Shown: positions 8,375 through 17,417 of the stretch, one piece after another
How the letters are laid out: each line of letters starts with the position of its first letter
How positions within the stretch are numbered: position 1 is the first letter of the stretch
DNA from: JBCAWW01 sp039024315
GTDB taxonomy: Bacteria; Bacteroidota; Bacteroidia; J057
Reading direction: 5' to 3'
NCBI GenBank assembly: GCA_039024315.1
Contig: JBCCQN010000047.1
Location: 1-43,087, forward strand
DNA length: 43,087 nt
Program-made: the position numbers and the translations under genes
The notes under the pieces: model-generated
The model's database searches: none
Told to the model about the DNA's origin: nothing
What the model saw: the letters and a program-made list of their open reading frames with translations, nothing else

Positions 8375-11300
8375 TTAACGGATCAACGTTATGGTTCCCC
8401 CTTTATCTACCACAAAGCCGTCATTGAGTACGGCTTTTATACGATATACATACACCCCTTCTGGTACTGCTTGCCCTGCTCGCTTGGTACCATCCCACCT
8501 ATAGGCGGGATCATTGCTTTGCGCCAAAAGCTCTCCCCAACGATTAAAGATCATCAAATCAAAGCTGAGAATCCCTTCCCCTCCTACAAAAAAGAGATCA
8601 TTATGGCCGTCACCATTGGGGGAAAAAGCATTAGGTACAAAGATTTCGCCATCTGGGATGATCTCCAAGTAAATGGTTGTATCACGCGGACAAACAAAAT
8701 AAGAATTGTATGCGGTCAAGGTTACCGGGAAACGACCCGTATTTTGGTAAAGATGGTTCGGATTTTCGCGTTCGGCGAAGCCGCCATCCCCAAAATCCCA
8801 ATGATAGGCTACGCCTCCAATAGTCAAGTTTTCAAAAAAGACATTGGCTTGGGAGAGCAAAATGGAATCTTCATGAGTGGGCGAAGTCCTGAAATCTGGT
8901 CTGGCAGGCGGGGTAAAAGGAATTGGTAGCTCGATCGTCGTCACACAGCCACTAAAATCACTGACACTCACATTATAAACGCCACCAAAAAGGCTATCTA
9001 CCTCAGGCCCCAAGCGCGTATTTTGCCCTTGCCAGACGATATCATGTGGGAGGCGTCCGCCAGCCGAGACTACCGCAGCAGCCCCATTGGGCCAACCACA
9101 AAAAGCCTCCGATATAGAATTGGGTACGACTGCTAAGGTCAGACTATCTGGCTCATTGATCATAGCAAAAACAGAATCTCGACAGCCATTTAGGTCTTCT
9201 ACGATCAGTTGGTATTGTCCTCCGGCAAGGCTATCTATTTCAGGAGAGTTGCGTTCTGGCACAGTACTCCAAAAATATTGATAGCCGGCAGTCCCCCCTG
9301 CTACTTGCGAAAAAATCTGCCCATCATCAAAACCAAAACAACTGATATCGAGAGTACTAAGTGAGACCTCCAGAAGGCTTGGCTCAGTAATATCAAAACT
9401 TAGATTTTGTACACAACTACTATCATCTATCACTTGTAGCAAATAGCTAGCAGGAGCCAAATCCATAAAATTACTATCACTCTGCAAGGCTCCTCCGTTC
9501 AATTGAAATTGATAAATCGGCACGCCCCCGCTCACCTGAGCTTGTATTTGACCATTAGCATTGCCAAAGCAATCTACTTGCTGAAGTTCGGCAAGACTGA
9601 GCAAAAGCGGCTCAGGTTCCGTAATCGTAGTGCTGATAGTGCTCTGACAAAGGCTATCATCTTGGACGGTAAGATCATAAGTTCCTGCCCCTAATTGAGT
9701 AAAAAAACTATCGGCTTGGAAAGGCTGATTATCAATTTGGTATTGATATAGCGGACTTCCGCCACTGGCTGCTAGATGGACAAAAGCGGTAGGATTACCA
9801 TGACAAGCTACATTGGCCTGAGCGGCAATCACTAAGGCGAGCGAGTCAGGTTGGCGGATATTTACGGCTAAGATGGTCTCGCAAGCCGAGTCATCCAGTA
9901 AGCGGATTTGATAAGTACCCGCCATCAGCCCAGCAAACAGGGTGTCTGTCCCCAAAGCCATAGTGTCGATCGCGAGTTGATAGGGAAGCGTTCCGCCCTG
10001 CGGTGAAACCCAAAGCGCTCCTGAATTATTACCATAACAATCCACATCCTTTTGTTGGACATTGAGGAGTTCTAGTAGAGGGGGTTCTGTGAGGGTAAAA
10101 GGGACCGTCGTTTGGCAAAGGCTATCGTCTTGTATGATGACATTATAGGTACCGGCGACCAATTGAGTAAAGAAGCTGTCTACGCCAAAGCTAAGCCCAT
10201 CAAGGGAATACGACCAATCGCCGCTACCACCAGAGGCTTGCACCCTGAGGGATCCGGTATTATTGCCAAAGCAATTAATGTTTTGCTGGGTAATGGAATC
10301 TCCTAAAAGCGCTGGCGGTTCGGCTATGCTAAAGGGAATGCGCACCTCACAGCCATTTTGATCGACCAATCGGACCGTATCTATGCCAGGACCCAGATTG
10401 TTAAGATTGAGGCCATTGACATAATTTTGCCCGTCTAGCGTAAGAGCGTATGGCGCAGAACCGCCAGAGCCAACCAAACTGATTTGCCCATTGTTGTTGC
10501 CAAAGCAATCGATATTACGCTTAGAGATAAGATTGCCAAAAAGGCCGGTAGGCGAGACGATGGTATCGCTAATGCTAGTCGTACAACCATTGGCATCTTG
10601 CGTTTGGACCGTATAAATAGTCGCCCCTAAACCTGCAAAGATCCCATTGGCTTGAAAGCTAAGTCCTCCATCTATAGAGTACTGATAGGGCATGGTACCA
10701 CCATTAGCTTGAGTTTGAATTTGCCCACTAAGATTGCCAAAACAATCGACGTTTTGGGTACTCAGGATACTGATATCAAGCGGCGCTACGGGTTGATCGA
10801 TCTGAAAACTGACACTATCAGTACAGCCCTTGGCGTCAATCACGAGCCCTTGATAATTGCCAGGTTCGAGATTGCCGATGTTGATCGGAGATTGGTTTTG
10901 GACTCCACTACCTACTGGTACTCCCAAATCATCCGACCAGAGAAAGGTATAGGCAGGACTACCCATTACAGCCATGGAAGCCGTACCATTATCATTGCCA
11001 AAGCAGTCTATGTCTTCGGTACTTAAGGTCAATTGTAGATCATTGATGATCACCTGAGTATTGGCACTATTGACACAGCCAAAGATATCGGTGAGGGTCA
11101 GTGTTAGGTTTACCGTTCCGGGAACGCTGGGACTGAATACCGGCTGCAAGATGTTGGGATCGCTCAAGAGATTGGCGGGATTCCAGACATAAGTGCCAGG
11201 GACATTGTTTGGATCACCAATCGTAATGGTCTCGTAGAGACAGATTTCTTGCACTGGCCCAGGATTTACGATAGGTAAAGGTCTAGGATTGATAGCGACG

Positions 11301-12949
11301 GTATCGGCAGCTTGACAGCCATTTAGATCGGTTCCCAACACGCGATAGAGGGTTGTATCTAGGGGCGCAACTATTTGGCCAAGACCGCCCCCTATGGTTT
11401 GATTGAGATTGATGTTGCCCCAGAGATAAACGGCCGCTCCACTTGCAGTAAGTGTTACACTCTCTCCGAGACAAACCGTCGTATCTGGTCTAGCCACGAC
11501 ATTGGGGAGCGGCAACATATCCACGACTATGGTATCGATCCAAGTGGCACATTCAGTAGTGATGACCCAATAGGTACCGGGCTGAGTAACCGTGAGCGTC
11601 CCATTAGTAGAGCCATCGCTCCAGAGGTAAGAGCTAATAGGTAAGTTACTGTTGAGTAAACTTGACTCAAGCAGCACGCTTTCACCAGTACAAAAACTAG
11701 CCGTTTGGTTAGGCAGATCGTTCACCACGGGTGTAATCGTAATAGAAGCCGAATCAGGATTAGGAATCGAAAAAGGATCATCAGAAAGCACCGAATCGCC
11801 CAAGGCTGGCGGTAATCCTCGCAATACGGCTTGGCTGGTCAGAGTGCCTCCCCCTTGCGGCTCTACGATCACAGTAAAAAGCATCGTATCAACCCCAACG
11901 GGGATGGTAACATTGGGAATAGAAAGTAGATTGGTACCAGTTCCACTTTGGATGGTCCCTACAAAAGGATTGAATACAATCTGGTCGATCAAGAGCCCCG
12001 ATTCAAGTTGTAATTCGAGGTCCAGCCCAGATTTATCCCCGCCTGAGTTATTGGCGATTTCGACATAATATAGCACCGTATCACAGGGTTCGGCAGCATT
12101 GGGGGCGACCCAGTGGTTCATCTCAATCGTAAAGGGGCAAGAGCAGCCGTCGTTTTGGTTGGCGCCAGGACCGGTGGTGATCGCGACCATAGTGCCCGTA
12201 TTTTTGTCGATATCGTAAAAGGTGTTTTGGGAATTGCCGCCATTGGGACGGCCATAACCATGGAGTTCGCCGAAGGCATCAAAATATAAAGCGCCAAAAA
12301 TATCAGCTGGCTGCCCTGCAGGGAAGGTCTGATCGTCGATGATACCCGTCGTAATATCAATCGTAATCAGGCGCTCGGCCCGACTATCGTAACCATAAAT
12401 TATTCCTGTCAAAGGATCAATGGTCATATCCGCCGTAAACACATCAGAGTTCCCCCCGCCAATCAAATTGAGAAAGGTGATAGCAGTCCCATAATTACCA
12501 CTGACCAAATCAATGGTGTACATCACGCTACTAAAGTTGCCATTGCCTTGATTGGCACTCCCCAACACAACCAAAGCACTACCATCTGGCATGACATCTC
12601 CAGCTAAGTAGCTGTAATTATTGTTGAGATTCAGATTGGCGACATTAAAAGCTTGCCCGTCCGCCCCGATCCGATACAAGGCATTGCCATTGGGATTGAC
12701 CCCATAGATAAAGTTATCGGTAACTCGATAGCCCATTGCATTGACCGTAGCGCCAGAATTGTTGCCTGGAGAAAAACCATTGAAGGTTAATAAGCCTGTG
12801 GTAGGATTGCTTTGCACGCGGTAAAAACCAGTGCTCATCCCATTGGAACCCAGCGATAAAAAGAAATCGCCATCACAGACAAAAGGCACTTGGGCTACGG
12901 ATATGAGGTAGCCTAGGCAGAAGCCAGAAAGTAGGAGTAGTTTGCGCAT
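8375..12949 (-). CDS. SprB-repeat surface protein with gliding-motility C-terminal (T9SS type B) domain
   Basis: 1524 residues. A signal peptide (LLLLSGFCLGYLISVAQ) leads into a DUF6923-like beta-propeller-type domain (about 20-275: YRVQSNPTTG, YGYDSRAERLITIDITTG). A DUF11-like adhesion domain (about 280-410) and Ig-like/PKD-like strands follow. From about residue 645 to 1320 there are eight SprB-type repeats of about 78 residues, each opening with a core such as VDCFGNxxG, plus a ninth, weaker one (AFCGWPNGAA). Around 1345-1430 is a PKD domain (YHWDFGDGG, NHLYQNTGRFPVTLTA). The last about 90 residues are the CHU_C domain (IFVPNAFSPNGDGHNDLF, IFNRWGELL, GVYVYRIKA), the T9SS type B signal. It is most likely a large cell-surface adhesin, possibly moved by the gliding machinery. 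No PorP/SprF-like partner is adjacent. Confidence 0.9.
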   Translation of the reverse strand: MRKLLLLSGFCLGYLISVAQVPFVCDGDFFLSLGSNGMSTGFYRVQSNPTTGLLTFNGFSPGNNSGATVNAMGYRVTDNFIYGVNPNGNALYRIGADGQAFNVANLNLNNNYSYLAGDVMPDGSALVVLGSANQGNGNFSSVMYTIDLVSGNYGTAITFLNLIGGGNSDVFTADMTIDPLTGIIYGYDSRAERLITIDITTGIIDDQTFPAGQPADIFGALYFDAFGELHGYGRPNGGNSQNTFYDIDKNTGTMVAITTGPGANQNDGCSCPFTIEMNHWVAPNAAEPCDTVLYYVEIANNSGGDKSGLDLELQLESGLLIDQIVFNPFVGTIQSGTGTNLLSIPNVTIPVGVDTMLFTVIVEPQGGGTLTSQAVLRGLPPALGDSVLSDDPFSIPNPDSASITITPVVNDLPNQTASFCTGESVLLESSLLNSNLPISSYLWSDGSTNGTLTVTQPGTYWVITTECATWIDTIVVDMLPLPNVVARPDTTVCLGESVTLTASGAAVYLWGNINLNQTIGGGLGQIVAPLDTTLYRVLGTDLNGCQAADTVAINPRPLPIVNPGPVQEICLYETITIGDPNNVPGTYVWNPANLLSDPNILQPVFSPSVPGTVNLTLTLTDIFGCVNSANTQVIINDLQLTLSTEDIDCFGNDNGTASMAVMGSPAYTFLWSDDLGVPVGSGVQNQSPINIGNLEPGNYQGLVIDAKGCTDSVSFQIDQPVAPLDISILSTQNVDCFGNLSGQIQTQANGGTMPYQYSIDGGLSFQANGIFAGLGATIYTVQTQDANGCTTSISDTIVSPTGLFGNLISKRNIDCFGNNNGQISLVGSGGSAPYALTLDGQNYVNGLNLNNLGPGIDTVRLVDQNGCEVRIPFSIAEPPALLGDSITQQNINCFGNNTGSLRVQASGGSGDWSYSLDGLSFGVDSFFTQLVAGTYNVIIQDDSLCQTTVPFTLTEPPLLELLNVQQKDVDCYGNNSGALWVSPQGGTLPYQLAIDTMALGTDTLFAGLMAGTYQIRLLDDSACETILAVNIRQPDSLALVIAAQANVACHGNPTAFVHLAASGGSPLYQYQIDNQPFQADSFFTQLGAGTYDLTVQDDSLCQSTISTTITEPEPLLLSLAELQQVDCFGNANGQIQAQVSGGVPIYQFQLNGGALQSDSNFMDLAPASYLLQVIDDSSCVQNLSFDITEPSLLEVSLSTLDISCFGFDDGQIFSQVAGGTAGYQYFWSTVPERNSPEIDSLAGGQYQLIVEDLNGCRDSVFAMINEPDSLTLAVVPNSISEAFCGWPNGAAAVVSAGGRLPHDIVWQGQNTRLGPEVDSLFGGVYNVSVSDFSGCVTTIELPIPFTPPARPDFRTSPTHEDSILLSQANVFFENLTIGGVAYHWDFGDGGFAERENPNHLYQNTGRFPVTLTAYNSYFVCPRDTTIYLEIIPDGEIFVPNAFSPNGDGHNDLFFVGGEGILSFDLMIFNRWGELLAQSNDPAYRWDGTKRAGQAVPEGVYVYRIKAVLNDGFVVDKGGTITLIR

Positions 12950-13051
12950 ATGTATTAGACCAAGTTGGTGGGAGATTAATTCCCGACTTGATAAAAATTT
13001 TAATCCCTAGCTATGCTTTTTTTAAATTTAAGTAATTAAGCAGGACGCTAC

Positions 13052-14371
13052 TTGAAAAATAATACCCTCCCTTTTCGGACCCACTTGGGCTATGGCTTTG
13101 GTGACCTTGGTCAAAACCTTGTATTTCAGACTATTGCCATTTTTTTACTGCCTTACTTCACCGACGTTATAGGTCTGAGTCCTGCATTGGCAGGGCTCAT
13201 TTTTTTGATCGCTCGACCTTTTGATGGTATTACGGATCCTTTGATGGGTTATTTGGCCCAAAAAAATCGATCCCCTTGGGGCAAGTTTCGTCCTTTTTTG
13301 CTTTATGCGGCCCTACCAGGAGCCTTATGTTTTGTCGCTTTATTTAATGCCCCAGTATTAGCCGGAAACTGGGCCTTTGCCTATGCGTTGGGCATGTATT
13401 TAGTCTTTAGTATTTTTTTTACTGCTTTCAATATTCCATATGCCGCCCTTACTGCAGTCATGACAGAGGATTACAACGAGAGGGGAAAACTAACCGGATT
13501 TAGGATGACCTTCGCCTTGATTGGAGGGATCATAGCCGGATATCTAACTCCAGAATTGTTAGGAATTAGTGGCTACAAGGGGATGGCCGGCATCTATGGA
13601 GGCATACTGGTATTTTGTCTCTTAGTGGCTTTTTTCTCTGTCAGAGAACGCTCAGACACGACAGAATCAGCACAAACAAGCGTAAAGGACACTTTGCAAA
13701 TGCTTAGGACCAATCGCCCTTTTTGGGTGATTACGCTAAGCTTTTCCTGCTGTTTTGCCTCGGCTTTGAGCTTTTCAGGTATGGTCCAATACTATTTTAG
13801 CTACTATATAGGAGATACCAACTTGATGGGGTTGGGATTATTGTGTTTTTCGGGCGCAACCGCCCTATCTATCCCTTTTTGGACATGGTTGTCAAGCGAG
13901 ACGAGTAAAAAGACGACCCTTATTTTAGGGATATGCGTGTCATTTTTGGCCTATGTGAGCATTTTTTTCTTGGGACCTCAGCAAGCAAATCTGCTCTTGA
14001 TCCTTTTGGGTTTGCACGGAATTGGTAATGGGGCGCTGGCCTTTGCCAGTTGGGCTATGCCAGCCGATAGCATCGAATATGGTGAATGGAAAAGTGGCAT
14101 CCGAGCCGAAGGCATGACCTTTGGTGTTTATGGCGTCTTCTTAAAAATCGGTATGGCTATCGGCAGTAGCTTGATTGGGCTAGGTCTAAGTGGTGTGGGC
14201 TATGTAGCCCTAGCCGAGCAAAGCCCGGAAACCTTGCTCGGCATCCGGGCTTTGATGACCTTGTTGCCTGCTTGCTTTTTGCTGATCGCTTTGGGGAGTA
14301 TCCTGACTTACAGACTAAGTCCCGAGCGCCATGCGCTGATCCGCGCAGAGCTAAAGCAAAAAAGAAACTAA
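13052..14371 (+). CDS. MFS transporter, GPH family (MelB-like sugar:cation symporter)
   Basis: 439 residues and twelve hydrophobic segments. The N-terminus LGYGFGDLGQNLVFQTI and the loop motif ARPFDGITDPLMGYLAQKNRSPWGKFRPFLL are the signature of the glycoside-pentoside-hexuronide:cation symporters (MelB, XylP, UidB). The conserved aspartates of the cation site lie in this segment. Later A-x-PADSIEYGEWKSGIRAEG is also family-typical. The substrate cannot be read from sequence; a sugar or uronide is likely. The only start that keeps the full first helix is TTG at 13052: the frame is closed by TAA at 13037-13039 and the next ATG would remove helix 1. It stands alone and may feed sugars released by secreted enzymes encoded nearby (inference). 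Confidence 0.88.
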   Translation: MKNNTLPFRTHLGYGFGDLGQNLVFQTIAIFLLPYFTDVIGLSPALAGLIFLIARPFDGITDPLMGYLAQKNRSPWGKFRPFLLYAALPGALCFVALFNAPVLAGNWAFAYALGMYLVFSIFFTAFNIPYAALTAVMTEDYNERGKLTGFRMTFALIGGIIAGYLTPELLGISGYKGMAGIYGGILVFCLLVAFFSVRERSDTTESAQTSVKDTLQMLRTNRPFWVITLSFSCCFASALSFSGMVQYYFSYYIGDTNLMGLGLLCFSGATALSIPFWTWLSSETSKKTTLILGICVSFLAYVSIFFLGPQQANLLLILLGLHGIGNGALAFASWAMPADSIEYGEWKSGIRAEGMTFGVYGVFLKIGMAIGSSLIGLGLSGVGYVALAEQSPETLLGIRALMTLLPACFLLIALGSILTYRLSPERHALIRAELKQKRN

Positions 14372-14389
14372 AGCATCAGGGGTCGAATA

Positions 14390-14406
14390 AGCGTTCCGCG
14401 CAGCGG
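14390..14406 (+). repeat. GC-rich 17-bp dispersed motif (family B)
   Basis: AGCGTTCCGCGCAGCGG lies in the 37-bp gap between the MFS stop and the convergent exported-protein stop. The identical 17-mer occurs inverted at 27509-27525, and near copies are at 29292, 35654, 41092 and 41220. It contains the self-complementary core CGCG or TGCGCA. Confidence 0.75.
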
Positions 14407-14408
14407 TA

Positions 14409-14813
14409 CTACTCCTGACTCTCCCACTCTTTGACCTTGAAATAACTCATACCAAGATCAGTATCGCCAGTAATCGTAGCAAAAATTTTGGCGGGTAATA
14501 CAGATTCATTGACGAGTACGGTACTGGTTTTGGCGGGGATTTTGAAAACTTTGGTTTCCCCCGGCTTCACTTCACCTTGGAAAGCACGCTCCTCATCTGC
14601 AGTCAGCGTAAAAATCTGAATCGTCTGTACTCCTCGATTTTGGGCTTTGACTTTGTAGCCTTTGTTGCTTTTACCGCCTAGCTCGAAAGCCTGCTTGGCA
14701 GGAATGGTCAGATTAGACTTGATTTGACCCATCGCCATTAGGCTCAAAGCGAGTAAGCTAAGACCCAAAACTGGCAAAAAGGAACGAATAGCAATTTTGA
14801 TTGATTTAAGCAT
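14409..14813 (-). CDS. Small exported protein of unknown function
   Basis: 134 residues from the ATG at 14811-14813. A longer frame to 14858 would put 15 untypical residues before the signal sequence, so the inner start is preferred. The N-terminus (MLKSIKIAIRSFLPVLGLSLLALSLMAMGQ) is a signal peptide. The mature part of about 105 residues looks like a single beta-sandwich domain: strands such as LTIPAKQAFELGG, GYKVKAQNRGVQTIQIFTLT, VKPGETKVFKIPAKTSTVLVNE and FATITGDTDLGMSYFKVKEW. The pattern resembles domains that keep an extracellular protein stable, but I recognise no family. It is transcribed away from the ATP-grasp protein gene, with starts about 150 bp apart. Confidence 0.6.
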   Translation of the reverse strand: MLKSIKIAIRSFLPVLGLSLLALSLMAMGQIKSNLTIPAKQAFELGGKSNKGYKVKAQNRGVQTIQIFTLTADEERAFQGEVKPGETKVFKIPAKTSTVLVNESVLPAKIFATITGDTDLGMSYFKVKEWESQE

Positions 14814-14959
14814 AATTTTGAGATTTTGAAGCAAGAAAGTAGATTCTAAGCCTCTCATCGCCTCAAATTACCATTTGAGACCTTATTTTTCAGCGCGTGA
14901 GATGATGCAGCAGCTAAGGCCAATCATTCGTCTCATACATAAAACACCCTTGCTTAGCT

Positions 14960-17416
14960 ATGTCCTTAAATCGTATTCTTAGCTTACTCCTCCTAGTCTG
15001 TCTTGGCCTACCGCCAAGTCTTAGCGCGCAGATTTATATGAGTGGCTCTGTGCATGATTTGTTGGACGGGCAAAAAATACCACAGGCAAAGATCCGTTTA
15101 CAAGCCCAAGGACTAAGCCTTGAAAGCAATGCATCAGGTGATTTTTTCATCCAGTTAGGGCAGGCGAATCCCCAATTTCCAAATGAATTGGGCTTTCGTT
15201 TTTTTCACAATACTGTACTTTGGGAGGATGCCGCGAGCCTTAGTTTTCGCCTTGTTAGCCTAGATGGTCGCAGTCTTTTATCAGAGCAAAGTCAAGCTGG
15301 CTATTACCTACTTCCTAAGCTTGAGCAGGGATTGTACATATTACAGCTAGAGCGAGAGGCAAAGCAACATGCCTTCAAAGTCTATTCTGATGGCTTGCAG
15401 ACTTTTATCGCAGAGCCAAAGGATCGCCAAGTTCACTATCAAAAAAGCCCCCAAAAATTGCCACTAGATACCCTTCGAATCGAGGCAGAAGGTTACTATC
15501 CACGAGCCATCCCTCTATATCCTCAAGACACCGTACTGCGAGTACAAATGCTTAAAGGGGACTTTGATAATCTGCACTTTCTCAATGAATTGATTGACCC
15601 GATCGCGTATGAAGTTTTGAGTAGTTCACCCTCGAGAAGTAATCTAGGAAGTGTCAAGGCAGTGAAGGTCATTTACAATAGCGAAGATGGCCTCATGTAC
15701 TATATGAATACCAAAACCTACCAATATCACTCCCAATTTGCCGCCATTCATTTAGACTTTCGACAGGGTAATGCCATTTTTAACCAGACCCAATATCGAG
15801 ACAATCCGCAGCGCTACCTTTACCCTGCCAATCTAAATTATTTCGAAAAGATCGATAAATATGTCCTCCAACTCGTCGCAATCAACGAAATGAGTTGTGA
15901 AAACCTCAAGATCCTCTATGATAAACTGCTTGAGACATCCTTTTTTGGTGATAAACTAGTCTTTTTTTCCAATAAGATTGACTGGGATGATTGTATGGGA
16001 GTACCCCAAATCAGCTCTGAGGAGCTATATCAAGGCCAAAACTATCAAGCCCTCAACTTAGCGCAGAACTACGGCTACCTCAACAAGCTCTCAGTCTCAG
16101 ACTTGGCCAACACCTATCTAAGCCGCAGAGATATCGTTTTGCTCGATGGGATTCCCAATGAAGTTTCTGTGGTAGCGGGCATCATCACAACGGACTTTCA
16201 AACACCTTTGAGCCATATCAATGTATTGAGTCACAGTCGTGGAACGCCTAATATGGCCCTGCGGGATGCTTGGGATAATCCTAAGTTGGAGCCACTTTTG
16301 GGAGAATTAGTTTATCTAAATGTGCAATCGGATTCTTTTGTCATTCGTAAAGCGAGTCTCGCGGAAGCCGAAGCGTTCTGGGCCCAGAAAGAACCCCAAA
16401 CGCCTACCATTTTAGCAAAAAACACGCAATTGAGTGGTTTGGTTGATCTCAATCAAGCCAATCATACTTGGGTAGATCGCATCGGCGGCAAGGCAGCCAA
16501 TTTTGCCGAACTGCTCAAAATCAATGATGCGGGGCTGAGCGTTCCGGTACCGGAAAAATCCTTTGCCATCCCTTTTCACTACTACGAACAACACCTCAAG
16601 CAGGCTGGCTTGGATATCTACATCGAGCAGTTGCTCAACGACCCAGTTTTTAATAGCGATCAGGGGGTCAGAAGAGAAATGCTGGCGAGCTTGAGAGATA
16701 GTATTCGCAATGCGCCGATCGATCCAATCTTGGTCGGTGTAGTACGCAATTGGCTAGGCGATTTTGCTCAATTTCCAGCTTTCCGTTTTCGCTCCTCTAC
16801 CAATGCTGAGGATTTGGATTTTTTCTCTGGAGCAGGCCTTTATGACTCCTATTCGGCCAAAAAGGATCATGACAAAAAGACCATAGAAAATGCCATTCGC
16901 AAAGTTTGGGCTAGTCTTTGGAATTGGCGCGCCTTCGACGAACGCTCATACTTTAAAATTGATCACCGCTCTTGTGCCATGGGGATATTGGTGCACCGTT
17001 CCTTTCCTGACGAGGATGCCAATGGAGTACTAGTAAGTCGCAATCTTTACAATGAAAATCCTGGCTTTATCATCAATGTTCAGTATCAGGAGTACAGCAT
17101 TGTATTGCCTGAGCCAGGCATTTTACATGATCAAATCATGTTATTTGCTTGGTCGCTCAATCCCGAGCAAAATTTCACCCCAGAGTACCTAACGTTTTCT
17201 AATATCCCAGCACTCAATGGAGCACGGGTTATGAGCGACGCAGAGTTACAAGAATTGGGGGATTACTGCATGATGATCAAGGAATATTTTTACAGTAACA
17301 TCCCCCACAGCTGTAACTGCGGTTTTAATGAGTTTGGCTTAGATATTGAATTTAAGGTGGACTCAGATGTCAGCCCACGCAAGATATATATCAAACAAGT
17401 CCGCCCCTATTTGTAG
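14960..17416 (+). CDS. Exported PEP-synthase-type protein: phosphohistidine-like domain followed by ATP-grasp (PPDK N) domain
   Basis: 818 residues. A signal peptide (ILSLLLLVCLGLPPSLSAQ) precedes about 180 residues of beta-rich sequence with a carboxypeptidase-regulatory-like start (SGSVHDLLDGQKIPQAKI). Around residues 405-430 is TPLSHINVLSHSRGTPNMAL, which matches the swivelling phosphohistidine domain of PEP-utilising enzymes, with His419 in the catalytic position. From about 500 to the end is a PPDK/PEP-synthase nucleotide-binding domain: DRIGGKAANFAELLKI, FRFRSSTNAEDLDFFSGAGLYDSY (near 610-634) and KVWASLWNWRAF. The order phosphohistidine then ATP-grasp is that of glucan, water dikinase and opposite to PEP synthase. 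No PEP/pyruvate barrel is present. An exported ATP-dependent phosphotransferase is unexpected, so the substrate and even activity are open. Its stop is 1 bp from the convergent SDR stop. Confidence 0.82.
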   Translation: MSLNRILSLLLLVCLGLPPSLSAQIYMSGSVHDLLDGQKIPQAKIRLQAQGLSLESNASGDFFIQLGQANPQFPNELGFRFFHNTVLWEDAASLSFRLVSLDGRSLLSEQSQAGYYLLPKLEQGLYILQLEREAKQHAFKVYSDGLQTFIAEPKDRQVHYQKSPQKLPLDTLRIEAEGYYPRAIPLYPQDTVLRVQMLKGDFDNLHFLNELIDPIAYEVLSSSPSRSNLGSVKAVKVIYNSEDGLMYYMNTKTYQYHSQFAAIHLDFRQGNAIFNQTQYRDNPQRYLYPANLNYFEKIDKYVLQLVAINEMSCENLKILYDKLLETSFFGDKLVFFSNKIDWDDCMGVPQISSEELYQGQNYQALNLAQNYGYLNKLSVSDLANTYLSRRDIVLLDGIPNEVSVVAGIITTDFQTPLSHINVLSHSRGTPNMALRDAWDNPKLEPLLGELVYLNVQSDSFVIRKASLAEAEAFWAQKEPQTPTILAKNTQLSGLVDLNQANHTWVDRIGGKAANFAELLKINDAGLSVPVPEKSFAIPFHYYEQHLKQAGLDIYIEQLLNDPVFNSDQGVRREMLASLRDSIRNAPIDPILVGVVRNWLGDFAQFPAFRFRSSTNAEDLDFFSGAGLYDSYSAKKDHDKKTIENAIRKVWASLWNWRAFDERSYFKIDHRSCAMGILVHRSFPDEDANGVLVSRNLYNENPGFIINVQYQEYSIVLPEPGILHDQIMLFAWSLNPEQNFTPEYLTFSNIPALNGARVMSDAELQELGDYCMMIKEYFYSNIPHSCNCGFNEFGLDIEFKVDSDVSPRKIYIKQVRPYL

Positions 17417-17417
17417 C

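Noticed and set aside
8471..12360. Many plus- and minus-strand open frames of 60-150 codons overlapping the SprB-repeat gene
   Set aside because: They are shadows of the long repeat-rich coding sequence; none has a recognisable domain or independent start context.
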